Below are positions 1 to 4,376 of a DNA stretch of 7,379 nt, one piece after another (positions within the stretch are counted from its first letter, which is position 1; the number at the start of each line of letters is the position of its first letter). Made by a program: the position numbers and the translations under genes. Where the stretch lies: assembly GCA_027371655.1 (NCBI GenBank), contig DAHXMR010000077.1, forward strand, positions 1 through 7,379, given 5' to 3'. The notes under the pieces are model-generated. The model worked only from the letters and a program-made list of their open reading frames with translations, did no database searches and was not told where the DNA came from. This DNA is from Microcaldota archaeon (GTDB lineage Archaea; Micrarchaeota; Micrarchaeia; Norongarragalinales; CAINOH01).

Positions 1-17
1 AGAGTTAGCTTTTTTTG

Positions 18-944
18 TTAAGCGGAAACAATCAGGCTTCTTACCGCTTCCAGTTCCACCACGCGCCTCAAAATGCTCTTTGTTCTCAACGGGTCGTAGG
101 CGAAGTAGTAGAGGTAGCCCTCGGTGGGAAGCATCGCGCTCGTTCTCACAAGCGCGGCATAAGCCACTTCCGTGGTCTTGGTGGGGTCGGTGCGGACGTA
201 TGCCGCGATTTTCCCGTTCTCGTCCTGGTTGGTGATGGTGATTGTGAGGTTTGTCACGTTGAAATTCTTCGCGTCCCCGATTGCCGGGTCGTACGGGTCG
301 TCCACAACGAATTTGGCGTTTTCCACGGTGTCAGTGCCAAGCGTGCACGGGTCGTTGTGCGGGCAGTCCATTTTAAGCGGCAAAAATCCTTTCCAGCGGA
401 AGTCCCAACCCTGCACAGCGGGGTCGCTTTCGTCAAGCGAGCACGCGCTCTGCGTGAGAATGAATCCCGTGCGCCTGGTTTGCACCTGTAACTTTATCGC
501 ATCGCGTGCCACGCGGCCGCAGCTTTTGCCCACGCCGTCGTCCTTTGCGATGATTACGCTGCAATCCGCGAATTCCAACGCGCTTGACTGGCCGCCAAGC
601 CACTTTGGAACCAGGGCAATGCTCTTGTTGTAGTCGACAAGCGTCAAGTTGTCAGCCAACACGGCCTCGTAGTCGCTGCCTTTGGCGCTTTTATCGCCGT
701 AAATGCAAACGTTGATGGAATCCGGCAATCGGATTGCCTGCACGCTCGCGTTCTGCGTCTGGTTAGAAGCATTTGCGCCCTCGGCGGTTGCGTTTGGCAG
801 GGCGGGAATTGCCGGGACTTGCAGGTTGTCGGGCACTTGGACCGAAATCGTGCCGTTTTGGAAGTCCACGCCCTGTATGCAGCCCGCGAAAAGCAGGGCT
901 GGCACAAGCAGAAGAATCGCTTTGGGAAGTTGCCTTTTTTCCAC
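18..944 (-). CDS. Predicted secreted lipoprotein, heavily N-glycosylated, function unknown
   Basis: I do not recognise a family. Translation from GTG at 944 gives 308 residues: a short basic N-terminus (MEKRQ), a hydrophobic stretch at about 9-20 and a lipobox-like L-F-A-G-C with the candidate lipidated cysteine at C22, so it is probably membrane-anchored outside the cell. Residues 23-70 are a Pro/Asn/Thr-rich linker. There are nine N-X-S/T sequons (N30, N51, N58, N61, N65, N99, N106, N229, N232), five of them in the linker. Six further cysteines (80, 128, 142, 168, 194, 200) could form disulfides. The frame stays open upstream to 1256, but that extension runs antiphase through the eL24 gene and is rejected. 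GTG 944 is chosen because it directly precedes the signal peptide and lies 26 bases below a TATA-like box. It follows the ribosomal cluster, where many Euryarchaeota carry ndk. Confidence 0.75.
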   Translation of the reverse strand: MEKRQLPKAILLLVPALLFAGCIQGVDFQNGTISVQVPDNLQVPAIPALPNATAEGANASNQTQNASVQAIRLPDSINVCIYGDKSAKGSDYEAVLADNLTLVDYNKSIALVPKWLGGQSSALEFADCSVIIAKDDGVGKSCGRVARDAIKLQVQTRRTGFILTQSACSLDESDPAVQGWDFRWKGFLPLKMDCPHNDPCTLGTDTVENAKFVVDDPYDPAIGDAKNFNVTNLTITITNQDENGKIAAYVRTDPTKTTEVAYAALVRTSAMLPTEGYLYYFAYDPLRTKSILRRVVELEAVRSLIVSA

Positions 945-966
945 GAAACATTTGTGCCAGTTCCCG

Positions 967-974
967 CTTTTAAG
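967..974 (-). promoter_or_regulatory. TATA-like box for a leaderless lipoprotein transcript
   Basis: On the minus strand CTTAAAAG is centred about 26 bases upstream of the GTG at 944. That is the usual archaeal TATA-to-start-site distance, so transcription would begin at or next to the start codon. No Shine-Dalgarno sequence precedes the GTG, which fits a leaderless message. Inference from spacing only. Confidence 0.45.
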
Positions 975-1031
975 GCTTGGCGGGACGGCTTGCGTGCAAA
1001 GGCAGGTGATGCTCGCGCTGGGCGGGCAGTG

Positions 1032-1050
1032 AAAAACCGAAAAGGAAAAA
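1032..1050 (-). terminator. T-rich terminator after the ribosomal cluster
   Basis: Just after the eL24 stop codon the minus strand carries three T tracts in a row (TTTTT, TTTT and TTTTT, separated by CC and CGG). Archaeal RNA polymerase terminates at oligo-T tracts without needing a hairpin. With the separate promoter of the next gene, this suggests the ribosomal transcript ends here. Confidence 0.45.
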
Positions 1051-1063
1051 TCCAACTGGCGTT

Positions 1064-1246
1064 TTACTTGCGCGTGGTTCCCTTGACGTATTTTGCGGTC
1101 CACTTCAGCTTGGCGGGGTTGCGCTTGAGTTTGAAGTTGCGCTCGCATTTGCGCGAGCAATAGCGCAGTGCGGTTCCGTCGCGCTTGAAAAGCGTGAAGC
1201 CGGTCCCGTCGCCGTATGGTTTTCCGCAGAATGAGCATGTGGGCAT
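1064..1246 (-). CDS. rpl24e: Large subunit ribosomal protein eL24 (L24e)
   Basis: This 60-residue protein has the length and sequence of archaeal L24e, a zinc-binding protein of the 50S subunit. The zinc ribbon is visible as C4-x2-C7 and C30-x3-C34, followed by a basic RNA-binding tail rich in Lys/Arg (K/R-x-N-P-A-K-L-K-W-T). Typical start residues are MPTCSFCG. The ATG at 1246 sits 15 bases after the eS28 stop, and TGATTC lies 3 bases before it as a Shine-Dalgarno-like site. It is the last gene of the L7Ae–S28e–L24e cluster common in archaea. The ndk and infB genes that often follow are absent; a lipoprotein gene comes next. Identification is firm. Confidence 0.96.
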   Translation of the reverse strand: MPTCSFCGKPYGDGTGFTLFKRDGTALRYCSRKCERNFKLKRNPAKLKWTAKYVKGTTRK

Positions 1247-1249
1247 TTC

Positions 1250-1255
1250 GAATCA
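1250..1255 (-). promoter_or_regulatory. Shine-Dalgarno-like TGATTC of eL24
   Basis: Minus-strand TGATTC ends 3 bases before the ATG at 1246, inside the 15-base gap after eS28. It can pair with the GGATCA portion of the archaeal 16S 3' tail with one G·U wobble. The same hexamer and spacing occur before eS28 and the ProB-like gene. Confidence 0.55.
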
Positions 1256-1261
1256 ACCTTT

Positions 1262-1609
1262 TTAATAGCGCCTTTGCCCGCCGCCTATCCTGGGCTTTTC
1301 CTCGGCTTTCTTTTTCTTGAGGGGCTTGGCTTCGCGCTCTGTTTCAAGAAGCATCAAAATGTCGCCCACGCGCACGGGGCCCTTGACGTTGCGGCGGATG
1401 ACGCGGCCCTGGTCGCGGCCCCCTTGGACCTTGCACATGACCTGGTTCACTTCGCCGAACACGCCGGTCTTGCCGATGAGTTCCATCACCTGTGCGGGGA
1501 CGGCCTCGAAGCGCGAGGGTGCCGCCGAGGCCTCCTTTGCCTTGTTCTCGTTCGCCTTTTCCTCGGCTTCCTTAGCTTTTTTTGAGACTATTTTCTGTTT
1601 TCCGGCCAT
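1262..1609 (-). CDS. rps28e: Small subunit ribosomal protein eS28 (S28e) with N- and C-terminal extensions
   Basis: The core of this 115-residue protein is S28e, an OB-fold protein of the 30S subunit near the mRNA exit. Residues about 38-94 carry the family signature: G-K-T-G-V-F-G-E-V, then [13 protein letters not shown] at 73-85 and E-T-E-R-E-A at 89-94, where most archaeal S28e proteins (about 65-80 residues) end within a few residues. Here a charged Lys/Glu/Ala-rich extension of about 35 residues precedes the core, and about 20 basic residues ending GGGQRRY follow it. ATG 1609 has TGATTC 3 bases upstream. No internal ATG sits where a short S28e would begin, so the N-terminal extension is probably real. 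Product is firm; the role of the tails is unknown. Confidence 0.95.
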   Translation of the reverse strand: MAGKQKIVSKKAKEAEEKANENKAKEASAAPSRFEAVPAQVMELIGKTGVFGEVNQVMCKVQGGRDQGRVIRRNVKGPVRVGDILMLLETEREAKPLKKKKAEEKPRIGGGQRRY

Positions 1610-1700
1610 AAAGAATCATCTTTTTTTAATCGAATTTTTGGAATTTTTTTAGATGCGCGGCGGAAAAAATGCAAAGGCCGCGCGTTTTGGGAGTGAAAAT
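1610..1700 (-). other. AT-rich spacer with small hairpin between L7Ae and eS28
   Basis: The 91-base gap after the L7Ae stop contains a 6-bp inverted repeat (GCGCGG at 1683-1678 with CCGCGC at 1660-1655 on the minus strand). Its 17-nt loop holds a six-T run. A second A/T-rich stretch with A7 runs follows at 1621-1650. The first part could attenuate or process the L7Ae transcript. The A-rich part is a poor match to a TATA box, so a separate eS28 promoter is only possible. The gap is large for a ribosomal operon whose next gap is 15 bases. Confidence 0.35.
1613..1618 (-). promoter_or_regulatory. Shine-Dalgarno-like TGATTC of eS28
   Basis: Minus-strand TGATTC (in the context GATGATTC) lies 3 bases before ATG 1609. 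It matches the archaeal SD extension TGATCC with one wobble. This supports the long N-terminus of eS28 rather than an internal start. Confidence 0.55.
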
Positions 1701-2153
1701 TTATTTCTTCTCGGCAGCCTTGGGTGCAGCCGCCTTTGCGGGTTTTGCAGCTGGCTTCGCGGCCGCTTGTGCTGCGGGTGCCGCGCCGGGTGCGATTTCC
1801 GAGAGCTTCTGCGCGATTTCCTTGACCGCGGACTCTGCGCTGCCGGGCTTCGTTATTGCGACTGCCGCGGTTCCGACTCCGATTCCTGCCGCCTTTCCAA
1901 GGGACGTTTTTTCAGAAACGTACAAGTAGGGGACGCGCTTTTCGCCGCAGATCATCGGCATGTGCATGACGATTTCCTCGGGGTCAACGTCCTCGGCGAT
2001 GACGACGAGCTTTGCCTCGCCGCGCTCGATGGCCTTGGTGGCCTCGTTGGTGCCCTTGCGCAAGCCGCCGACGGCCTTTGCCGCCTCTATCGCCTCAAGC
2101 GCCTTGGACTGCAAGTCTTGGGGAGTCGAAAATTTCACGTATGCCTTTGCCAT
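1701..2153 (-). CDS. rpl7ae: Ribosomal protein eL8 / L7Ae, kink-turn-binding protein, with Ala/Pro/Lys tail
   Basis: L7Ae is a multifunctional archaeal RNA-binding protein: part of the 50S subunit, and the kink-turn-binding core of box C/D and H/ACA guide RNPs and of archaeal RNase P. Residues 1-120 match the family. The RNA-binding region K33-G34-T35-N36-E37 with K40 recognises the G·A pairs of kink-turns; A-E-D at 53-55 and the C-G-E-K-R-V-P-Y segment at 69-76 are typical. Loop 9 reads I-G-V (91-93) where several archaea have L-E-V. Residues 122-150 are a low-complexity Ala/Pro/Lys tail; archaeal L7Ae usually stops near 120, so this tail is unusual. ATG 2153 has a strong GAGGTG site 7 bases upstream. 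The long leader carries a predicted kink-turn, suggesting autoregulation. Confidence 0.96.
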   Translation of the reverse strand: MAKAYVKFSTPQDLQSKALEAIEAAKAVGGLRKGTNEATKAIERGEAKLVVIAEDVDPEEIVMHMPMICGEKRVPYLYVSEKTSLGKAAGIGVGTAAVAITKPGSAESAVKEIAQKLSEIAPGAAPAAQAAAKPAAKPAKAAAPKAAEKK

Positions 2154-2160
2154 AACAAAA

Positions 2161-2166
2161 CACCTC
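2161..2166 (-). promoter_or_regulatory. Shine-Dalgarno GAGGTG of L7Ae
   Basis: Minus-strand GAGGTG with a 7-base spacer to ATG 2153 is a classical archaeal site. The bases just upstream can form a small hairpin (CTTTC 2180-2176 with GAAAG 2170-2166, loop TTTGT). Only the first G of the SD would be in that stem. Confidence 0.8.
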
Positions 2167-2244
2167 TTTCACAAAGAAAGTCATTGGGTCTTCAAAAACA
2201 AAACACGCAAACACGGTCGTGTTCGCCGCTTGATTTGACTTAAT

Positions 2245-2286
2245 GCTTTCAAGAGCTTTCCGAAAGGAAAAGCTCAATCACCAAGC
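2245..2286 (-). promoter_or_regulatory. Predicted kink-turn in the L7Ae leader
   Basis: Read on the minus strand: C-stem GCTT (2286-2283) pairs with AAGC (2248-2245). The 3-nt bulge is GGT (2282-2280). Tandem sheared pairs form from GA (2279-2278) opposite GA (2250-2249), followed by two U·U pairs (2277-2276 opposite 2252-2251). The NC-stem is GAGCTTTTCC (2275-2266) against GGAAAGCTC (2261-2253) with one bulged T and a TTTC loop. The strand GTGAT resembles the start of a box C (RUGAUGA), and TTGA resembles box D (CUGA). All kink-turn elements are present in order. L7Ae is the protein that binds such motifs, and its coding start lies 91 bases downstream, so feedback on its own mRNA is the natural reading. 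The fold was worked out by eye. Confidence 0.65.
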
Positions 2287-2287
2287 C

Positions 2288-2303
2288 CGTGCGGATTCGC
2301 ACG
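2288..2303 (-). promoter_or_regulatory. 6-bp leader hairpin next to the kink-turn
   Basis: CGTGCG (2303-2298) pairs perfectly with CGCACG (2293-2288) around a 4-base AATC loop on the minus strand. It abuts the C-stem of the kink-turn with one base between, so it could stack on it. It probably lies near the 5' end of the L7Ae leader if transcription starts near 2314. Confidence 0.5.
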
Positions 2304-2334
2304 AGAACTAGGAAGTATCATTATGCTGCAATCG

Positions 2335-2352
2335 GTTTAAATAAGTTTTTGC
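2335..2352 (-). promoter_or_regulatory. Candidate L7Ae promoter (BRE plus TATA-like), possibly bidirectional
   Basis: On the minus strand an A-rich BRE-like run (AAAAAC, 2350-2345) precedes TTATTTAAA (2344-2336). A start about 26 bases on would be near 2314, giving a leader of about 160 nt that contains the hairpin and the kink-turn. On the plus strand the same DNA reads TTTAAATA (2336-2343), a good archaeal TATA box. If used, it would start a transcript near 2366, inside the structured element. Which direction is used cannot be told from sequence. Confidence 0.4.
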
Positions 2353-2469
2353 AAAGGCCCACGGTGCGCAAAAACCATTCGCCTTCTGGCGATGTTCGTG
2401 GCGCACCGCAGATGCGTTTGGGCTTTTGCCTGAAATGCAAACAAGCCCGCAGCTTGCCGTGGGCCTTTG
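2352..2469. other. Strongly structured element closed by a 13-bp perfect inverted repeat
   Basis: CAAAGGCCCACGG (2352-2364) is perfectly complementary to CCGTGGGCCTTTG (2457-2469). Inside are two further hairpins. The first is TGCGC (2365-2369) with GCGCA (2401-2405), enclosing an internal loop and an upper stem TCGCC/GGCGA (2379-2383 with 2388-2392). The second is GGGC (2420-2423) with GCCC (2445-2448), enclosing TTGC/GCAA (2426-2429 with 2437-2440). The whole looks like a three-way junction of about 118 nt, and it carries no coding frame I can support. On the minus strand it begins 11 bases after the ProB-like stop and could be a 3'-UTR or transcript-end structure. On the plus strand a TATA-like box lies just before it, so it might be a small RNA. 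It does not match SRP RNA, RNase P RNA, 5S rRNA or a canonical tRNA. No flanking target duplication is visible, arguing against a miniature transposon. Confidence 0.5.
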
Positions 2470-2480
2470 GAGGGTGAAAT

Positions 2481-3395
2481 TCAGCGGCGCCTTGTGGCGT
2501 TGGGTTTGGCGGGCTTTGGCGCAAAGTACGTCCCGTGTTTGTCCCCGCGCATGATGCCGCGTATTATTTGCGGGTCGTTGCCGTTTGCAATCGTCACGGA
2601 AATCCCTTGGTTTGCGAGCCTTTTTGCCGCGAGGTATTTTTCCAGCATTCCCCCGCTTCCCCCGGCTTTTGCGCCGCCGAGTTGCAGGCGGTATCCTTTT
2701 ACGCCGAAGCGCGAGTGGGGAACAAAGGAAATGAGTTTTCCGCCTTCTTCGGGCGGCCTGTCGTAAAGCCCCTCCACGTTGCTTAGGATTATGACGTCGC
2801 TTGCGCCGATTTGTTTTGCCACCTTGCTCACCGCGCGGTCGTTGTCCGGAAAAACCCTTATAGTTGACGAAAAAGTTTTAGTTTTCTGCGCGATGCTGCC
2901 CCTTGTTTTCAGCGCGTTTTTGGCAGCGTAGTACGCCGCGCCAAATTCAAGGCGCCGGAATTCTTCGTTGGTGAGGGGGTCGTTCACGTTGCCAATCGGC
3001 ACAATCCCGCCGCGCTTGAATGCAACGTCAACGGTTTCGCGCATCAATTTTTTTGGTTCCCGGCTTTTCGCCCCGCGCCCCGTGATGAGGAACTGCGCCG
3101 GCGCCAAGCCGTATTTTCCAAGCGCTGCGGAATAAGCCTTGACCAATTCCGGTTGCCCCACGGATGCGAGCATTCTTTTCGAGGCAAGCGAGCCGTCGTT
3201 TTTTCCAACTCCCAGTTTTTCGCGGCCCGCGGCAACTGCGCCGGAGGACCACAAGACCACTTCGTGCGTCTTGGAAAGGTCCGCGACCGCCTTGGCAACC
3301 TTGCCTATGTATCCGTGGTCGAGCGCGCCGTTTTTGGCCACCAAGTCGGTGCCAATCTTGACAATTACGCGGGGCTTTGAGCTTTTTTGTTCCAT
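2481..3395 (-). CDS. Glutamate 5-kinase-like amino acid kinase (ProB family), divergent
   Basis: An amino acid kinase-fold protein of 304 residues. ProB phosphorylates glutamate to gamma-glutamyl phosphate, the first step of proline synthesis. ProB features seen: V-K-I-G-T-D-L-V at 12-19, W-S-S-G-A-V-A-A-G-R-E-K-L-G at 49-62, A-S-K-R-M-L-A-S-V-G-Q at 71-81, P-D-N-D at 183-186 (usually GDND), I-I-L-S-N-V-E-G-L-Y at 202-211 and G-G-S-G-G-M-L-E-K at 245-253 (usually GTGGM-x-T-K). Oddities: NEND is N-V-N-D (136-139), and about 34 extra residues lie between it and the P-D-N-D motif. There is no C-terminal PUA domain. ATG 3395 has TGATTC 3 bases upstream and lies 18 bases after the peptidase gene, so they are probably co-transcribed. 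No proA or proC is in view. Isopentenyl phosphate kinase is less likely because the SSGAVAAGREKLG block is ProB-type. Fold is certain, substrate is not. Confidence 0.78.
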   Translation of the reverse strand: MEQKSSKPRVIVKIGTDLVAKNGALDHGYIGKVAKAVADLSKTHEVVLWSSGAVAAGREKLGVGKNDGSLASKRMLASVGQPELVKAYSAALGKYGLAPAQFLITGRGAKSREPKKLMRETVDVAFKRGGIVPIGNVNDPLTNEEFRRLEFGAAYYAAKNALKTRGSIAQKTKTFSSTIRVFPDNDRAVSKVAKQIGASDVIILSNVEGLYDRPPEEGGKLISFVPHSRFGVKGYRLQLGGAKAGGSGGMLEKYLAAKRLANQGISVTIANGNDPQIIRGIMRGDKHGTYFAPKPAKPNATRRR

Positions 3396-3398
3396 GAA

Positions 3399-3404
3399 GA
3401 ATCA
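3399..3404 (-). promoter_or_regulatory. Shine-Dalgarno-like TGATTC of the ProB-like gene
   Basis: Minus-strand TGATTC ends 3 bases before ATG 3395, within the 18-base gap after the peptidase gene. Hexamer and spacing are identical to those before eS28 and eL24. Confidence 0.55.
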
Positions 3405-3413
3405 GAGTGCGTT

Positions 3414-4361
3414 TTATTGCTTAATTTCCTTTCCGTCGCACCATAGGCGCACGTTTTCCACCACGACGTCCTCGTGCACCCCGCACGAGTTGGTGCGATA
3501 ACAGCAAGACGCGCCGAATGCGACGTGGCTGCTTCCCGCGATTTTTTCGTCCTGCAAAATCAGCCCAACGGATTTCTTGAACGCGGGATTCGTGCCCACG
3601 CCCAATTCGCCCACAACCCTTGCGCATTTTCCGAATTTGTCCAGATGGGTTACGAAACTTTTCGCCCCCCCAATCGCACCAACAATCCTGCCGTTTTGCA
3701 CGAAAATTTTTCCCCCAATTTTGGCGGAATGCCGCATGGAGTTCGGCACGATTGTGCCATTTGCGTTTGTTGGCGCGGTGCAAACCTCGCCGAAGGGAAC
3801 GTTGCAAAGTTTGCCCCTTTTCCACAGCACGCCGTCATCGGACTCGAATTTTCGTTCCGAAACGTCCAAGGTCATGTCCGTGCCGTTTGGCGAAACCACG
3901 CGCACAATAGTTGCCTTGTCCAAAATTTTCTTGAGCCTTGCGCAGTTTTTCCTTATCGTTGCGAAGTCCGCATCCATCGCCTTCACGAACAACTCTTCGG
4001 TAATCGAGGGCATCGTTGCAAAGCGCGTGCCCCTCTTGCGCGCCTCGCGCGTTTGCGGGGAGTGCGAAATGCTCTTGGCTGTGGGCGCGGCCACGATGTC
4101 CGCGCGTGCGAAAATCTTCGATGCGGAGGGAATTGGCGAGGAATGCGCGCGTGATGGGGAAAGTTTCACGGTTCCCGCAATTTTTGCGCCCAGTTTGAGC
4201 GCCGCAATTTCAAGCGCGCCTGCAATCCTGCTTTTGCCGTCGACAACGATTGCGACGCGTTCGCCTTTTTTGAGGCGGAAGCATTCGCGGAAAAGGCGCG
4301 TGCTTGCACGCACGAGTGCGCCTTGGGACGGCTTGGGTTTTTGGCGGGCGGAGTTGGGCAT
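3414..4361 (-). CDS. M29-type aminopeptidase (leucyl aminopeptidase, thermophilic metalloprotease family)
   Basis: A 315-residue member of the M29 metallo-aminopeptidase family (AmpS/AmpT-like), which removes N-terminal residues from peptides using two metal ions in the cytoplasm. Metal-site motifs are recognisable: G-E-V-C-T-A-P with E192, G-E-L-G-V-G-T-N-P with E252, S-S-H-V-A-F-G with H279, Y288, and V-H-E-D with H296 and D298. These correspond to the family's Glu, Glu, His, Tyr, His-x-Asp set, so the enzyme is probably active. The N-terminal half (30-135) is the family's alpha/beta domain, K-K-G-E-R-V-A-I-V onward. It is shorter than bacterial M29 enzymes (about 360-410 residues); the first 15 residues are polar and probably disordered. 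ATG 4361 lies 13 bases after GluRS, and its GAGGGG site overlaps that gene's TGA. Specificity is unknown. Confidence 0.82.
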   Translation of the reverse strand: MPNSARQKPKPSQGALVRASTRLFRECFRLKKGERVAIVVDGKSRIAGALEIAALKLGAKIAGTVKLSPSRAHSSPIPSASKIFARADIVAAPTAKSISHSPQTREARKRGTRFATMPSITEELFVKAMDADFATIRKNCARLKKILDKATIVRVVSPNGTDMTLDVSERKFESDDGVLWKRGKLCNVPFGEVCTAPTNANGTIVPNSMRHSAKIGGKIFVQNGRIVGAIGGAKSFVTHLDKFGKCARVVGELGVGTNPAFKKSVGLILQDEKIAGSSHVAFGASCCYRTNSCGVHEDVVVENVRLWCDGKEIKQ

Positions 4362-4370
4362 GTTTTTCTG

Positions 4371-4376
4371 CCCCTC
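4371..4376 (-). promoter_or_regulatory. Shine-Dalgarno GAGGGG overlapping the GluRS stop codon
   Basis: The minus strand reads TGAGGGG, in which the TGA stop of GluRS shares bases with GAGGGG, the ribosome-binding site of the M29 peptidase gene starting at 4361. This supports translational coupling within one transcript. Confidence 0.6.

Noticed and set aside
763..951. ATG-started 62-residue frame overlapping the lipoprotein start (MFRGKK).
   Set aside because: Arginine-rich shadow frame without SD or family features; the overlapping frame has a signal peptide and a coherent long protein.
945..1256. Upstream extension of the lipoprotein frame to give 412 residues.
   Set aside because: It runs out of frame through the firmly identified eL24 gene and would place the signal peptide in the middle of the protein.
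1671..2359. Shared 9-mer GGCCTTTGC on the minus strand after both the L7Ae and ProB-like genes (1679-1671 and 2359-2351).
   Set aside because: Nine bases with only two copies in GC-rich DNA is weak evidence for a processing or termination signal.
2365..2410. H/ACA guide RNA hairpin on the plus strand (lower stem, internal loop, upper stem).
   Set aside because: The upper stem is only 5 bp with a tetraloop, lacks a kink-turn or k-loop, and no properly spaced ACA box is evident.
2356..2465. Minus-strand tRNA-like layout: 7-bp GGCCCAC/GTGGGCC stem, an arm at 2456-2442, and a 5-bp arm with a 7-base loop ATTTCAG at 2441-2425 that would place TTC in the anticodon position.
   Set aside because: There is no T-arm with TTCRA, the D-loop is only 5 bases without the usual pattern, the closing stem is 13 bp rather than 7, and about 40 extra bases remain. 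Resemblance is probably accidental.
2352..2469. Miniature inverted-repeat transposon bounded by the 13-bp repeats.
   Set aside because: No target-site duplication flanks it and the inner hairpins suggest folded RNA. A second copy elsewhere would reopen this.
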